Shown: piece after piece, positions 1 to 7,355 of the stretch
How the letters are laid out: every line of letters begins with the position of its first letter
How positions within the stretch are numbered: the stretch's first letter is position 1
From: Lachnospiraceae bacterium
GTDB taxonomy: Bacteria; Bacillota; Clostridia; Lachnospirales; Lachnospiraceae
Direction of reading: 5' to 3'
Assembly: GCA_015056795.1 (NCBI GenBank)
Contig: SVFO01000003.1
Location: 1 to 64,000, forward strand
DNA: 64,000 nucleotides
Notes under the pieces: generated by a model
Seen by the model: only the letters and a program-made list of their open reading frames with translations
The model's database searches: none
Told to the model about the DNA's origin: nothing
Position numbers and translations under genes: made by a program

Positions 1-27
1 GAAAATGGTTGAAATATAAAAAAACTC

Positions 28-56
28 TTGCAAAACCCAAATGTTCGTGTTATAAT
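28..56 (+). promoter_or_regulatory. sigma-A promoter of the tRNA-Trp gene
   Basis: TTGCAA at 28-33 and a perfect TATAAT at 51-56 are separated by 17 bases. The predicted start near 63 lies just upstream of the tRNA, so this is the likely dedicated promoter of that gene. Confidence 0.85.
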
Positions 57-86
57 TTCATTCGTCGGTGCAAATCGATCTAATAT

Positions 87-157
87 AGGGGAATAGTACA
101 GCGGTAGTGCGGCGGTCTCCAAAACCGTTAACGGGGGTTCGATCCCCTCTTCCCCTG
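87..157 (+). tRNA. tRNA-Trp (anticodon CCA)
   Basis: The cloverleaf can be folded by eye. The acceptor stem pairs 87-93 with 150-156, the discriminator is G157, and the anticodon loop CTCCAAA at 117-123 puts anticodon CCA at 119-121. The T-arm contains GGTTCGATCC. The 3' CCA is not encoded, so it must be added after transcription. The gene stands alone between its own promoter and a terminator. The secE-nusG genes that often follow tRNA-Trp in bacteria are absent. Confidence 0.95.
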
Positions 158-163
158 CTCACA

Positions 164-208
164 AAAACCTCGAAAACCTAGCAAACAAGGTTTTCGAGGT
201 TTTCTTTT
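164..208 (+). terminator. intrinsic terminator after tRNA-Trp
   Basis: A perfect 15-base inverted repeat (164-178 with 189-203) is followed by a T-rich tract. It ends the tRNA-Trp transcript. Because the stem is flanked by A and T runs it may also stop the convergent gene ending at 208. Confidence 0.9.
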
Positions 209-696
209 CAAATACCACCATTCGCGTACCCGTATTCCATAGGAATGGGGATCCTGTCCTCCCCCTCAAGAAGAAACAGCGGATCCTTTGCATGATTTAT
301 CTGCCAGTTTTCAGCAAAAAACAGACACTTGATCTCCAAAACGGTGAGCGGCCTGCCCTTTTTGATCTGCCAGCTTCTTTCTACAAGCCGGCATTTTCCG
401 ATTGACTCATCCGCCAGCATCTCTCTGTCGGAATACACCGTCCAACGGATTCCTGCGTATTCAATCTTGGAGCCACGCTCATAAGGAATTCTGTCGAAGA
501 TCATGACGGGGCGGACGTCATATTCATCATAATATGCCTCAGTCCCGGCCTTCTCGATCCATTCAGGAGACGCGCCCATGAATTCTGCCTTCATGTCTGT
601 CCCCGCGGCCATCCAGATAAAGTCAGTATCCGAGAGGACGTCCCTGTTCATTTCATACACAAACTTACTCATTAACATAATTCCTACAATTCTCAT
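208..696 (-). CDS. hypothetical protein, 162 residues
   Basis: I do not recognise this protein. The start codon at 696 is preceded by a good AGAGGAG ribosome binding site near 705-711, which supports translation. It has no signal peptide or clear membrane segment and is rich in charged and aromatic residues, like a soluble single-domain protein. It lies 111 bases downstream of another unrecognised gene on the same strand (808-1665), so the two could be co-transcribed from the promoter at 1698-1726. A small accessory or immunity-type protein is possible, but nothing in the sequence proves it. Confidence 0.6.
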   Translation of the reverse strand: MRIVGIMLMSKFVYEMNRDVLSDTDFIWMAAGTDMKAEFMGASPEWIEKAGTEAYYDEYDVRPVMIFDRIPYERGSKIEYAGIRWTVYSDREMLADESIGKCRLVERSWQIKKGRPLTVLEIKCLFFAENWQINHAKDPLFLLEGEDRIPIPMEYGYANGGI

Positions 697-807
697 ATTC
701 TTGGCTCCTCTTTATTGGCGCATGTATTGTCATTTTTCTTATGTTTCGGTTTTTTCGTTTATTTCGTTTTGCCATCAGTTATTTTGTCTTTTATTGCATG
801 TTTCTCT

Positions 808-1665
808 TTATAGCGTCGGTGTCTTCCCCCGCTGCAGATCCTCCGCCGCCTTCAAAAGAACCTCCGTATCCATTTCCGATACCACGCACGCCAAGGGATG
901 ATACACCTCCCGGCCACGGCAGACGCCCCAATATGGAAGGTCATCCGGAATGTCTAAACCAAACAGCAGCTGATAGTCCAAACCTTTTTCCTTCAGGAAT
1001 GGTTCCAGCTCGTCCAGCGACAGTACCGGAACGACGGTGTAGGTCTTTCCATCGTCCACGGGCGCCGGTTGCCACTTCCTTAGGATCTTGTCAGGCTTGG
1101 GCTCTCCCGGCTCCTGATAAACAGTTTCAAAGCTTGGTTTAGAATCACTGATCTCAACATAGACCATTTTATCCCTGTCATAATCCCAGTGAGGATCCTT
1201 AAAATACTGATTCATCAAGTTCAGGCGCTCTTGCGCTTCGGCTTCCCACTGCTTCCGCGTTAGCACTGGTCTTACAAGTCTTAGGTATTCCTCATACTTA
1301 GGAAGCCTGCGATCCTCGATGGTGTTAAATTCATACTCCTCTCTCTCAACATAGATTCGGCGGTCGTATCCCCAGCTTCTGTCAACATATCTCCACCTAA
1401 GCCTTTCCTTCAGGCGATCCGGCTTTATCAGCTCCGAGCTCAGCTCATCGCAGCACTCCTTAAAAAACCACAGAAGGAAGTCCTCCTCGTCCTTCGCCTC
1501 GTAAACCTTCCCCATGGCGTCTCCATGATGGTATTCACGAATGATCTTCAGGTCATCACGGTAGAAAGAGGTAAAAACTTCGCATCCGTCAAGCATTTCG
1601 TCCGTAACTCTCTCGGGCAAGTGTTCCCTGATCCATTTTTTGTCCGGATGATATCTTTCCCACAT
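808..1665 (-). CDS. hypothetical protein, possibly Imm63-like
   Basis: This soluble 285-residue protein has an AAGGGAG ribosome binding site and an excellent promoter just upstream. Its N-terminal third contains an acidic stretch followed by a WFFKECCDELSSEL segment, which recalls the pattern of the Imm63 family of polymorphic-toxin immunity proteins, but this is a weak by-eye resemblance. The rest is rich in Tyr, Trp, Arg and Glu with no signal peptide or transmembrane helix. No toxin gene is visible nearby. Immunity function is therefore only a hypothesis; it could equally be an uncharacterised SMI1-like or unrelated accessory protein. Confidence 0.6.
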   Translation of the reverse strand: MWERYHPDKKWIREHLPERVTDEMLDGCEVFTSFYRDDLKIIREYHHGDAMGKVYEAKDEEDFLLWFFKECCDELSSELIKPDRLKERLRWRYVDRSWGYDRRIYVEREEYEFNTIEDRRLPKYEEYLRLVRPVLTRKQWEAEAQERLNLMNQYFKDPHWDYDRDKMVYVEISDSKPSFETVYQEPGEPKPDKILRKWQPAPVDDGKTYTVVPVLSLDELEPFLKEKGLDYQLLFGLDIPDDLPYWGVCRGREVYHPLACVVSEMDTEVLLKAAEDLQRGKTPTL

Positions 1666-1697
1666 TTCTGATGTCTCCCTTCCGTTTTCTTATGTTT

Positions 1698-1726
1698 ATC
1701 ATATTATCATATTGATATTATGTCAA
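1698..1726 (-). promoter_or_regulatory. sigma-A promoter for the 808-1665 gene
   Basis: On the minus strand TTGACA (1721-1726) and TATGAT (1698-1703) are 17 bases apart. The site lies about 30 bases upstream of the start codon at 1665. Confidence 0.85.
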
Positions 1727-1762
1727 GCTTTTTTGTCATATCCTTCTATGTTTTTATTCGAG

Positions 1763-1830
1763 TAGGGAAATAGTCCCTACGCTATTGTCGCGTTAGCCGT
1801 CAAATGTTTGCCCATACAAGCAGGGCAAAC
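1763..1830. repeat. two hairpins in the intergenic region
   Basis: TAGGGA pairs with TCCCTA around 1763-1780, and GTTTGCCC pairs with GGGCAAAC around 1806-1830. They lie between the promoter at 1698-1726 and the terminator at 1853-1876. They may be decayed terminators or transcript-end structures; no coding sequence is evident here. Confidence 0.5.
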
Positions 1831-1852
1831 GCCTGTCGGCCGTATCGCGCAT

Positions 1853-1876
1853 AAAAAAGGGGCCATGAAGGCCCCT
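1853..1876 (-). terminator. intrinsic terminator of the 1928-2584 gene
   Basis: The stem GGGGCC/GGCCCC has a 5-base loop and is followed on the minus strand by six T residues. Confidence 0.9.
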
Positions 1877-1927
1877 AAATTACTGTCAAGCAATTCCCAT
1901 GCCCGGCGCAAGATCGGAAGCTTGCGG

Positions 1928-2584
1928 TTAGCCCTCCGTCTTTTCAGCAATTTTCTTTTTGTCCTTGCGCTTCTTTAAGATAACTACCAATACGGTGACA
2001 AGAATGCTCACGGCAAGGACGCCCGCGCCGATGAGAAGCGCCTGAAAGAACATGGCTTCCTCGTTCATCTCCTTCGCGGCTTCCGCGCCGGATCTCTCCG
2101 CCAGTTCAAAGAATTCCATGGAGCGGCCGAAGGAATACTTACGAAAGTACAGCCAGCCAATGATGCCTTCATACGCAGCAACCACGCCATCCCAGAGGAG
2201 AAGGTTGCCTATGATGCGACTCTTTTTCATTTTGGGCTTTTTGAGGAAGATGATCGAATAGAGGGTCCATGCAAGGCTTCCCGCAAGAGCAATTAGCAGC
2301 GGCAAATAACGCACCCATAAAGGCTGTGATACGCCGCCCTCCGCGAACTCAACACCCTCATCTCCCTTGCTCCTTCGCTCCCCAAAAGGAGAAATAAAGA
2401 CAATGTCCACCTTGCCCACGTCAAAGGTAAAGTGCACCGTCAGATCCTGCTGCGAAGGCAGATTGGTGATGACGGAGGTTGTTGTCTCCGCCAGCACTCG
2501 GCTGCCATATGCCATGATGAGCAGGAGAAAGAGTGACATGCATAGCCATGTCTTGATTTTTTGAATGCTTTTCACTGTTTTCAT
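1928..2584 (-). CDS. signal-peptide membrane protein, unknown function
   Basis: This 218-residue protein starts with a Sec-type signal or anchor (positively charged N-terminus, hydrophobic core at about 14-32, then VLAETT). It has an extracytoplasmic segment of about 60 residues, a hydrophobic segment near 92-115, another near 128-150, and a C-terminal helix near 180-207 ending in a Lys-rich cytoplasmic tail. I do not recognise a family. It begins about 12 bases after the stop of the decayed von Willebrand A frame (2600-3035), so the two probably once formed one operon coding for surface components. A strong terminator follows. Confidence 0.7.
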   Translation of the reverse strand: MKTVKSIQKIKTWLCMSLFLLLIMAYGSRVLAETTTSVITNLPSQQDLTVHFTFDVGKVDIVFISPFGERRSKGDEGVEFAEGGVSQPLWVRYLPLLIALAGSLAWTLYSIIFLKKPKMKKSRIIGNLLLWDGVVAAYEGIIGWLYFRKYSFGRSMEFFELAERSGAEAAKEMNEEAMFFQALLIGAGVLAVSILVTVLVVILKKRKDKKKIAEKTEG

Positions 2585-2599
2585 CTGTATATGCCCTAC

Positions 2600-3035
2600 C
2601 CGTTAATTGTTCCGTGTTCGCTGCCAAGGTTTCCGTTCGCGTCGATAAAGTAGAAGCCTCTGGCGTTGCGGCCGCCTGCGTTATTGTTCTGTTGACCTTG
2701 GCCTGATGCCACCGGAGAATTTCACGGGCATCCAGAGATGTCCTCCTTTTCGTCCTTATCCCGTGCGAAGGTGATCACGGCATTACGCAGGTCATTCATT
2801 GCCCCGCTCCTACTGCCTGATATGTCGCAGAGAAGAAGGATTTTGGACTGAGTATATTCTTGCTCTCCCGGGAACTGCAGATGGCTTTACTAAAGTAGAC
2901 ATCCGTCGTCGCTTCATCCGGACCAGCCTCCTCTTCGAGTGCCTGAAGGAGCAAAATCTTGATCTTACCTAGAACAGGCTCGTTGAGCTGATTGGCAAAG
3001 GCCTCGAAATCCCAATCCAACCTGCAAATATGCAT
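2600..3035 (-). pseudogene. decayed von Willebrand A domain protein
   Basis: Two minus-strand frames carry pieces of one gene. The first starts at 3035 and runs to about residue 54. A frameshift near 2870 is needed to enter the second frame, which reads KILLLCDISGSRSGAM; this contains the DxSGS metal-ion-dependent adhesion site of von Willebrand A domains. That frame then meets an in-frame TGA near 2724, after which the same frame continues through a Gly/Asn-rich stretch to a stop at about 2600. One frameshift and one stop make an intact product unlikely. The original was probably a short surface or secreted von Willebrand A protein working with the membrane protein encoded at 1928-2584. Confidence 0.6.
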
Positions 3036-3157
3036 TCACGTCCATTCTCCCCTCCAAATCAATGTCCGTCGGATTTCAAAACCACTAAAATCCTAACATT
3101 ACCGGTATTCTCTGTCAATATTCATTCGGCAGTTCCCTTGAATCGTTTTTATGCAAC

Positions 3158-3184
3158 AAAAAAGGTGGTCTTCAACCACCCTTT
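3158..3184 (-). terminator. intrinsic terminator of the zinc-ribbon gene
   Basis: GGTGGT and ACCACC form a short stem around a 5-base loop, followed on the minus strand by a run of six T residues. It lies 20 bases after the stop codon at 3204. Confidence 0.8.
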
Positions 3185-3203
3185 CATCACTCTTGCATGC
3201 TGA

Positions 3204-3404
3204 TTATTTTAAGATGAGCTTTATTCTGCCTTGCCAACTTGTCCCACATACAATATTCTTCATTCTCTTACACCTTGGACACAAACCTGGATACATTTCA
3301 TATTCACAATCCTTCGGTGAAAGATTCATATGGTACACTTCATTGATACAACTCCTACATATGTAATTGCCAAAGCGGTTTCTAATTTTTTTTGTCGTAG
3401 TCAT
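3204..3404 (-). CDS. small zinc-ribbon protein
   Basis: I place the start at 3404 (MTTTKKIRNRF, 66 residues) and not at the upstream in-frame ATG at 3479, because GGAAGG lies about 8 bases before it. The protein has CRSC and, about 30 residues later, CPRC, a four-cysteine layout expected to bind one zinc, plus a lone Cys between them. It has no membrane segment. Such small proteins may bind nucleic acid or act as metal-responsive adaptors; the function is unknown. It has its own promoter, with a 14-base palindrome resembling a Fur-family box between promoter and gene, and its own terminator. Confidence 0.65.
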   Translation of the reverse strand: MTTTKKIRNRFGNYICRSCINEVYHMNLSPKDCEYEMYPGLCPRCKRMKNIVCGTSWQGRIKLILK

Positions 3405-3452
3405 AGCAGGTTCCTTCCGTTTGGTGCAAATGCCAGTACACTTTCCATTAAG

Positions 3453-3498
3453 ATGATAATTATCATTTAAAGTATGCACATTTCACTTTGTTTGTCAA
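3453..3498 (-). promoter_or_regulatory. promoter with Fur-like palindrome for the zinc-ribbon gene
   Basis: On the minus strand TTGACA (3493-3498) and TACTTT (3469-3474) are 18 bases apart. The perfect palindrome ATGATAATTATCAT at 3453-3466 lies directly downstream, about where transcription should start. It resembles half-sites of Fur-family operators (TGATAAT/ATTATCA) but lacks the usual central base. Confidence 0.55.
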
Positions 3499-3566
3499 TA
3501 AAAAAATTAAAAATAACTTGCATTTTCCTGTAAATAACTTGTTTTTCTTGTCATCTTGATCCATGT

Positions 3567-3618
3567 ATGTTACAATACCCATGTAATGTGAAAATGTTAC
3601 AATACCCATAATACCCAT
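3567..3618 (+). repeat. direct repeats upstream of the LytTR gene
   Basis: ATGTTACAATACCCAT occurs at 3567-3582 and again at 3594-3609, exactly 27 bases apart. A third partial copy, AATACCCAT, lies at 3610-3618. A separate inverted pair, TTACCGTA (3622-3629) and TACGGTAA (3674-3681), lies between the repeats and the ribosome binding site. LytTR proteins bind direct repeats, so these are candidate autoregulatory operators. Confidence 0.6.
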
Positions 3619-3706
3619 ATCTTACCGTACCTGAGTGCATGCCTACATGTCTAACCATATCATGCATGAAAGCTACGGTAACCGATAGGCAAAGGAGCTC
3701 CTTAAC

Positions 3707-4516
3707 ATGAATGTCACGGAATGCGTAGAAAAAAGTATTTATATTGTAAATGAATACTATGATAATAACATTGAGCCATATTTTGATTACATGGCTGATA
3801 ACGTGATCTGGCACGGGCCTGCAATCGGGCAGCATATCGTAGGAAAAGCAAATATGCGCAAGGCGTGGGAGCAATCGCCAAATCCACTGACCTTCTCTAT
3901 CGGCGACATTGAAGCACAGTATATTCAGCTTTCTCCGACCTCCTGCGAGGTAATGCTGATGTTTGTAGTGACTACACATTACCCAAACGGAGACAATATT
4001 CCATTATTCCAGCGCATTCAGCTCAGTTGGGCAGAAATCACGATTGTCGATGAGAATAAGCACAAGGAGCGAGTACCTAGAATGCTGATGATCCACATTT
4101 CCAATCCTGGTGAACAGCACAGTGCTGACACGATTTATCCCGAACATTATAATGAAGTTTACAAACAAGCTCAAAAGCCGGTGCAGGAGCCCAGGATCAG
4201 CCTGCGCGGAACGGATAATGCTTTCTATGTTATCGCAGTAAGCTCTGTCATCTGGGCACAAACGACACCTGATCAGCATTGTATTATGCATCTCCGAAAC
4301 AGAACGCTGAAAGTCAAGGGTTCTCTTTCTGAAATCGAAGAGCTGACAAAGGGACTACTGGTTCGAATCCATTCCGGTTATTTGGTCAATCCGCTTGACG
4401 TAATATCCGTCTGGCGCTTCAAGGTCTCGCTATCAGACGGTACGGTACTTCCGATCCCTGAGAAAAAATATACCATGATAAAAAAGCTGCTTATGAGTTA
4501 TAAAGCTTCCACCTAA
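3707..4516 (+). CDS. LytTR-type transcriptional regulator with NTF2-like N-terminal domain
   Basis: Residues about 1-130 look like an NTF2/SnoaL-type alpha-beta barrel (FDYMADNVIWHGPAIGQHIVGK), a fold often used to bind small ligands. Residues about 165-265 form a LytTR DNA-binding domain, with the typical RNRTLKVKGSLSEIEELTK and VRIHSGYLVNP pattern. There is no receiver domain, so it is not a classical response regulator; ligand binding by the N-terminal domain may replace phosphorylation. The start at 3707 follows AAAGGAG by 9 bases. The direct repeats just upstream are candidate operators. No obvious target gene is adjacent, since the next gene (HU) is convergent. Confidence 0.8.
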   Translation: MNVTECVEKSIYIVNEYYDNNIEPYFDYMADNVIWHGPAIGQHIVGKANMRKAWEQSPNPLTFSIGDIEAQYIQLSPTSCEVMLMFVVTTHYPNGDNIPLFQRIQLSWAEITIVDENKHKERVPRMLMIHISNPGEQHSADTIYPEHYNEVYKQAQKPVQEPRISLRGTDNAFYVIAVSSVIWAQTTPDQHCIMHLRNRTLKVKGSLSEIEELTKGLLVRIHSGYLVNPLDVISVWRFKVSLSDGTVLPIPEKKYTMIKKLLMSYKAST

Positions 4517-4522
4517 AACAAA

Positions 4523-4554
4523 CGAAGGCGACGTGCTTAGCACGCCGCCTTTCG
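4523..4554. terminator. bidirectional terminator between LytTR gene and hup
   Basis: AAGGCG-CGTGC pairs with GCACG-CGCCTT around a 3-base loop, with one mismatch. It sits between two convergent genes and could serve both, although neither side has a long T-run. Confidence 0.6.
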
Positions 4555-4594
4555 CATTGAAATCTAATTATCACATTACTTCACGAAATGGAAC

Positions 4595-4903
4595 TTATTT
4601 CTTCTTCTTAGCTGCTGCCTTCTTAGGCTTGGTGTTAACCTTCTCCTTCAGAGCCTTACCAGCCTTGAAAGCGGGAAGAGTAGCTGCTGCGATCTTAACG
4701 GTATCGCCAGTCTGAGGATTACGTCCGGTACGAGCCTTTCTCTCGCTGGTCTGGAAAGTACCAAAACCGATCAACTGAACTTTTTCTTTCTTCTGAAGCT
4801 CGTCACCGATTACTTCGAATACTGCTTCTACTGCTGCGGCTGCGTCCTTCTTGGTAATCTCAGCCTTTGCTGCTACTGCTGCTACAAGTTCTGTCTTGTT
4901 CAT
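4595..4903 (-). CDS. hup: HU-family DNA-binding protein
   Basis: This 102-residue protein is a histone-like HU homodimer subunit that bends and compacts DNA. Visible features are the N-terminal [11 protein letters not shown] dimerisation helix, the GFGTF turn and the [13 protein letters not shown]-contacting beta-arm. A Lys/Ala-rich tail of about 12 residues extends beyond the usual 90-residue HU and probably adds non-specific DNA affinity. The gene has a strong AAGGAAGGAG ribosome binding site and a promoter at 4991-5019. It is a single-gene unit. Confidence 0.95.
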   Translation of the reverse strand: MNKTELVAAVAAKAEITKKDAAAAVEAVFEVIGDELQKKEKVQLIGFGTFQTSERKARTGRNPQTGDTVKIAAATLPAFKAGKALKEKVNTKPKKAAAKKKK

Positions 4904-4990
4904 AATGGATCTCCTTCCTTCTTTTGCCTATTTCGAGCACCTTGTGCCCAGCAATCCTTTTTCTAAAAGGCTTAGGCCTTTCTAAATAAC

Positions 4991-5019
4991 AGCATAACAA
5001 ATTAAAATGATTTTATCAA
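4991..5019 (-). promoter_or_regulatory. promoter of hup
   Basis: On the minus strand TTGATA (5014-5019) and TATGCT (4991-4996) are 17 bases apart. They lie about 90 bases upstream of the HU start codon, leaving a leader that contains the palindromic AAGGCTTAGGCCTTT. Confidence 0.7.
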
Positions 5020-5094
5020 TATAAATCATCAAAAAAATCCATATTTTTTGCGATATTTTTAAGATTTTTTACGATTTTTCGCGAATTTTAGCAC

Positions 5095-5421
5095 TCAACG
5101 CACCTTAACCTTCGCTAAACACAGATTCATCTTGCGTTCATCGCCATAAAATTGGACAAGTCCCTTTGCAATGGCGCTTTTTAACGTATACTTTTTTTCA
5201 CACAATTCCACCACTACGGAGCTGGGAACAATGAGAAGACAGTCTCTGTCATAATAGTCATAGGGCTCCACGCAGATATGTCTTTCTGCTATTTCCACAT
5301 AGAAAATACCCTCGCCCTCACCTGTAACGTTTACCTGAATGGCAACATGTTCCAGAACCTTCCTGGCATCAGCGTTTTCAAATACTCCTCTAACCTTATC
5401 CACCAAATCCATGTACGTCAT
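5095..5421 (-). CDS. SCP2-like small protein
   Basis: I choose the start at 5421 (MTYMDLVDKV, 108 residues) because AGGAGGTGG lies 6-8 bases before it. An earlier in-frame ATG at 5445 overlaps the end of radA and has no such site. The pattern (FYVEIAERHICVEPYDYYDRDCLLIVPSSVVVEL, then KGLVQFYGDERKMNLC) resembles the SCP2 sterol-carrier fold, a small lipid-binding alpha-beta domain. It has no signal peptide. It lies 16 bases after radA and is probably co-transcribed with it. The ligand is unknown, and the family call rests on pattern only. Confidence 0.6.
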   Translation of the reverse strand: MTYMDLVDKVRGVFENADARKVLEHVAIQVNVTGEGEGIFYVEIAERHICVEPYDYYDRDCLLIVPSSVVVELCEKKYTLKSAIAKGLVQFYGDERKMNLCLAKVKVR

Positions 5422-5437
5422 GTTGTCCACCTCCTCT

Positions 5438-6823
5438 TTAGCCACTGATATAATCTAAAGCATCCGTAACGGATGAAATTCCGATCACTTTCATTTTTCC
5501 TGCATGCTCTGTTCTACAATCACTTAAATTTCCTTTGGGCATCAGGCATAGCTCAAATCCAAGCTTTTCTGCCTCCGCCACGCGTTGCGACGCCTGACTT
5601 ACGGCTCGCACCTCACCAGACAGGCCAACCTCGCCAAAGGCAATCAGCTTCGCTGGCAACGGCCGGTTACGGAAGCTTGAAACGATTGCCAAAACAATTG
5701 CAAGATCAATCGCAGGCTCTACGACCTTTAAGCCTCCCGTAATATTGACATAAGCATCACAGCCTGACAGCTGTACACCAGATCGCTTTTCCAGCACGGC
5801 CATCAAAAGGTTCACGCGATTAAAATCCGTTCCCGTGGTCTGTCTTCTTGGGATGCCAAAGTTACTCTGGCACACAAGTCCTTGTATTTCAATGAGCAGC
5901 GGCCTCGTTCCCTCCAAGGAACAGGTCACAATCGAACCGCTGGCATTTTCTGGTCTTCCGGAAAGCATGTATTCCGAGGGATTTTTGACCTCCTCCAGTC
6001 CGCTCTCCCGCATCTCAAAAACACCGATTTCATTCGTAGAACCAAAACGATTCTTAACACTGCGCAAAATGCGGTAGGATGCATGCCTGTCCCCCTCAAA
6101 GTACAGCACGGTGTCCACCATGTGCTCCAGCACTCTAGGGCCGGCAACGGTTCCTTCCTTGGTCACGTGACCGACGATAAAAATAGAAACCAACAGGCCC
6201 TTTGCCAGCTGCAACAGGGTCGCCGTAGCCTCACGCACCTGTGATACGCTTCCAGGCGCTGAAGATACGCTTTCCGAATACATGGTCTGAATGGAATCAA
6301 TGACCACGATCTCAGGCTTCTGTCTCCGTATGATTTCCGTTATCGCATCAAGTGACGTCTCACATAATAATAACACGTTTTTGGAAAAATTGCCAAGTCT
6401 GTCCGCGCGCATTTTGATCTGCACCTGGGATTCCTCGCCCGAGACATAGAGCACCTTATGTCCCGCAGCTGCAACTGCCTGACAGGTCTGTAAAAGCAGC
6501 GTCGATTTTCCAATGCCAGGATCACCGCCTACTAGCGTAAGCGAGCCCTGCACGATGCCTCCACCCAGAACCCTGTCAAGCTCTGCGATGCCCGTGAGAA
6601 CCTTATCCTGCTCGCGTATGGTCACCTCCGACAGAACGCAAACCTCTGCATCGGAAGTCTGACGGCGAAGCTGTCCTCCGCCATTTTGCAGCTTTGACCG
6701 ATCAACAATCTCCTCCACCATCGTGTTCCATGCCTTGCAGCCCGGACATTGTCCCATCCATTTTGCAGACTCATAGCCACAACTTTGGCAGAAAAAGACG
6801 CTGGTCATTTTTCCCTTTGCCAT
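5438..6823 (-). CDS. radA: DNA repair protein RadA
   Basis: This 461-residue protein has the usual length and all the RadA landmarks. A four-Cys zinc finger (C12, C15, C26, C29) is followed by a Walker A motif GGDPGIGKST at about 99-108, the RadA-specific KNRFG motif near residue 253, and a C-terminal Lon-protease-like domain from about residue 300 (VNITGGLKVVEPAIDLAI, then GEVGLSGEVRAV). RadA is a cytoplasmic hexameric helicase that helps extend D-loops during recombinational repair. It lies in a minus-strand run below clpC. In many Firmicutes radA also follows clpC, often with disA next; here an SCP2-like gene follows instead. Confidence 0.97.
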   Translation of the reverse strand: MAKGKMTSVFFCQSCGYESAKWMGQCPGCKAWNTMVEEIVDRSKLQNGGGQLRRQTSDAEVCVLSEVTIREQDKVLTGIAELDRVLGGGIVQGSLTLVGGDPGIGKSTLLLQTCQAVAAAGHKVLYVSGEESQVQIKMRADRLGNFSKNVLLLCETSLDAITEIIRRQKPEIVVIDSIQTMYSESVSSAPGSVSQVREATATLLQLAKGLLVSIFIVGHVTKEGTVAGPRVLEHMVDTVLYFEGDRHASYRILRSVKNRFGSTNEIGVFEMRESGLEEVKNPSEYMLSGRPENASGSIVTCSLEGTRPLLIEIQGLVCQSNFGIPRRQTTGTDFNRVNLLMAVLEKRSGVQLSGCDAYVNITGGLKVVEPAIDLAIVLAIVSSFRNRPLPAKLIAFGEVGLSGEVRAVSQASQRVAEAEKLGFELCLMPKGNLSDCRTEHAGKMKVIGISSVTDALDYISG

Positions 6824-6853
6824 GTTCCCCTGCTTACCGCCTTCCCTTTTGCC

Positions 6854-7267
6854 TTACTGTCTTACGATCTTTACCTGTACCTGATCTGCGGCAGCCAGCT
6901 CTACGGAAAGGGAAAGCTTTCCGCCGAGTCCCGTGTTCATGATGCCGATACTCTCGCCATCCACAAATACCTCATAATTCGTGTCATCCATCAGTCCGAT
7001 GGTAATCTGTGCATCCTTATCACCCTCTACGGTAAAGGCAACCTGATCCTCACCCTCTACGAAGGAGGTTACACTGGTTCCAGGAACGGATTCATATAAG
7101 AAGCCGCCGTTCTTCTCCAGCTTGGTGATCTCGTTATAGGTCTTTACCTTCAGCAGATCTCCGCCGTGCTTGAAGTCCTCGAGCTTTGCCTTCGCATTCA
7201 GCTTGTGATTACCAAAGCTAATGCCACCATTTTCCTCACTGCGGATCAATTCCTCAACTACTGCCAT
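6854..7267 (-). CDS. small conserved protein of unknown function
   Basis: This 137-residue soluble protein is mostly predicted beta-strand: repeated hydrophobic-polar alternation (QVAFTVEGDKDAQITIGL, NYEVFVDGESIGIMN) and a closing VQVKIVRQ. I believe similar proteins in Lachnospiraceae genomes are labelled endosialidase, but no sialidase motif is visible, so I do not adopt that name. It lies between radA and clpC. A GGAGG ribosome binding site precedes the start at 7267. Position and orientation suggest it is co-transcribed with clpC, making it a candidate partner or stress protein. Confidence 0.6.
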   Translation of the reverse strand: MAVVEELIRSEENGGISFGNHKLNAKAKLEDFKHGGDLLKVKTYNEITKLEKNGGFLYESVPGTSVTSFVEGEDQVAFTVEGDKDAQITIGLMDDTNYEVFVDGESIGIMNTGLGGKLSLSVELAAADQVQVKIVRQ

Positions 7268-7355
7268 TTTTTCATCCTCCTAGTATTTTCTGGCCTTATG
7301 TTATTTTTTTATTCCTCTTTTGATTCCTTAACATTCATTTGTCTGACGGATGAAG

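Noticed and set aside
6854..7267. Endosialidase annotation
   Set aside because: No sialidase Asp-box or catalytic motif can be seen in the 137 residues.
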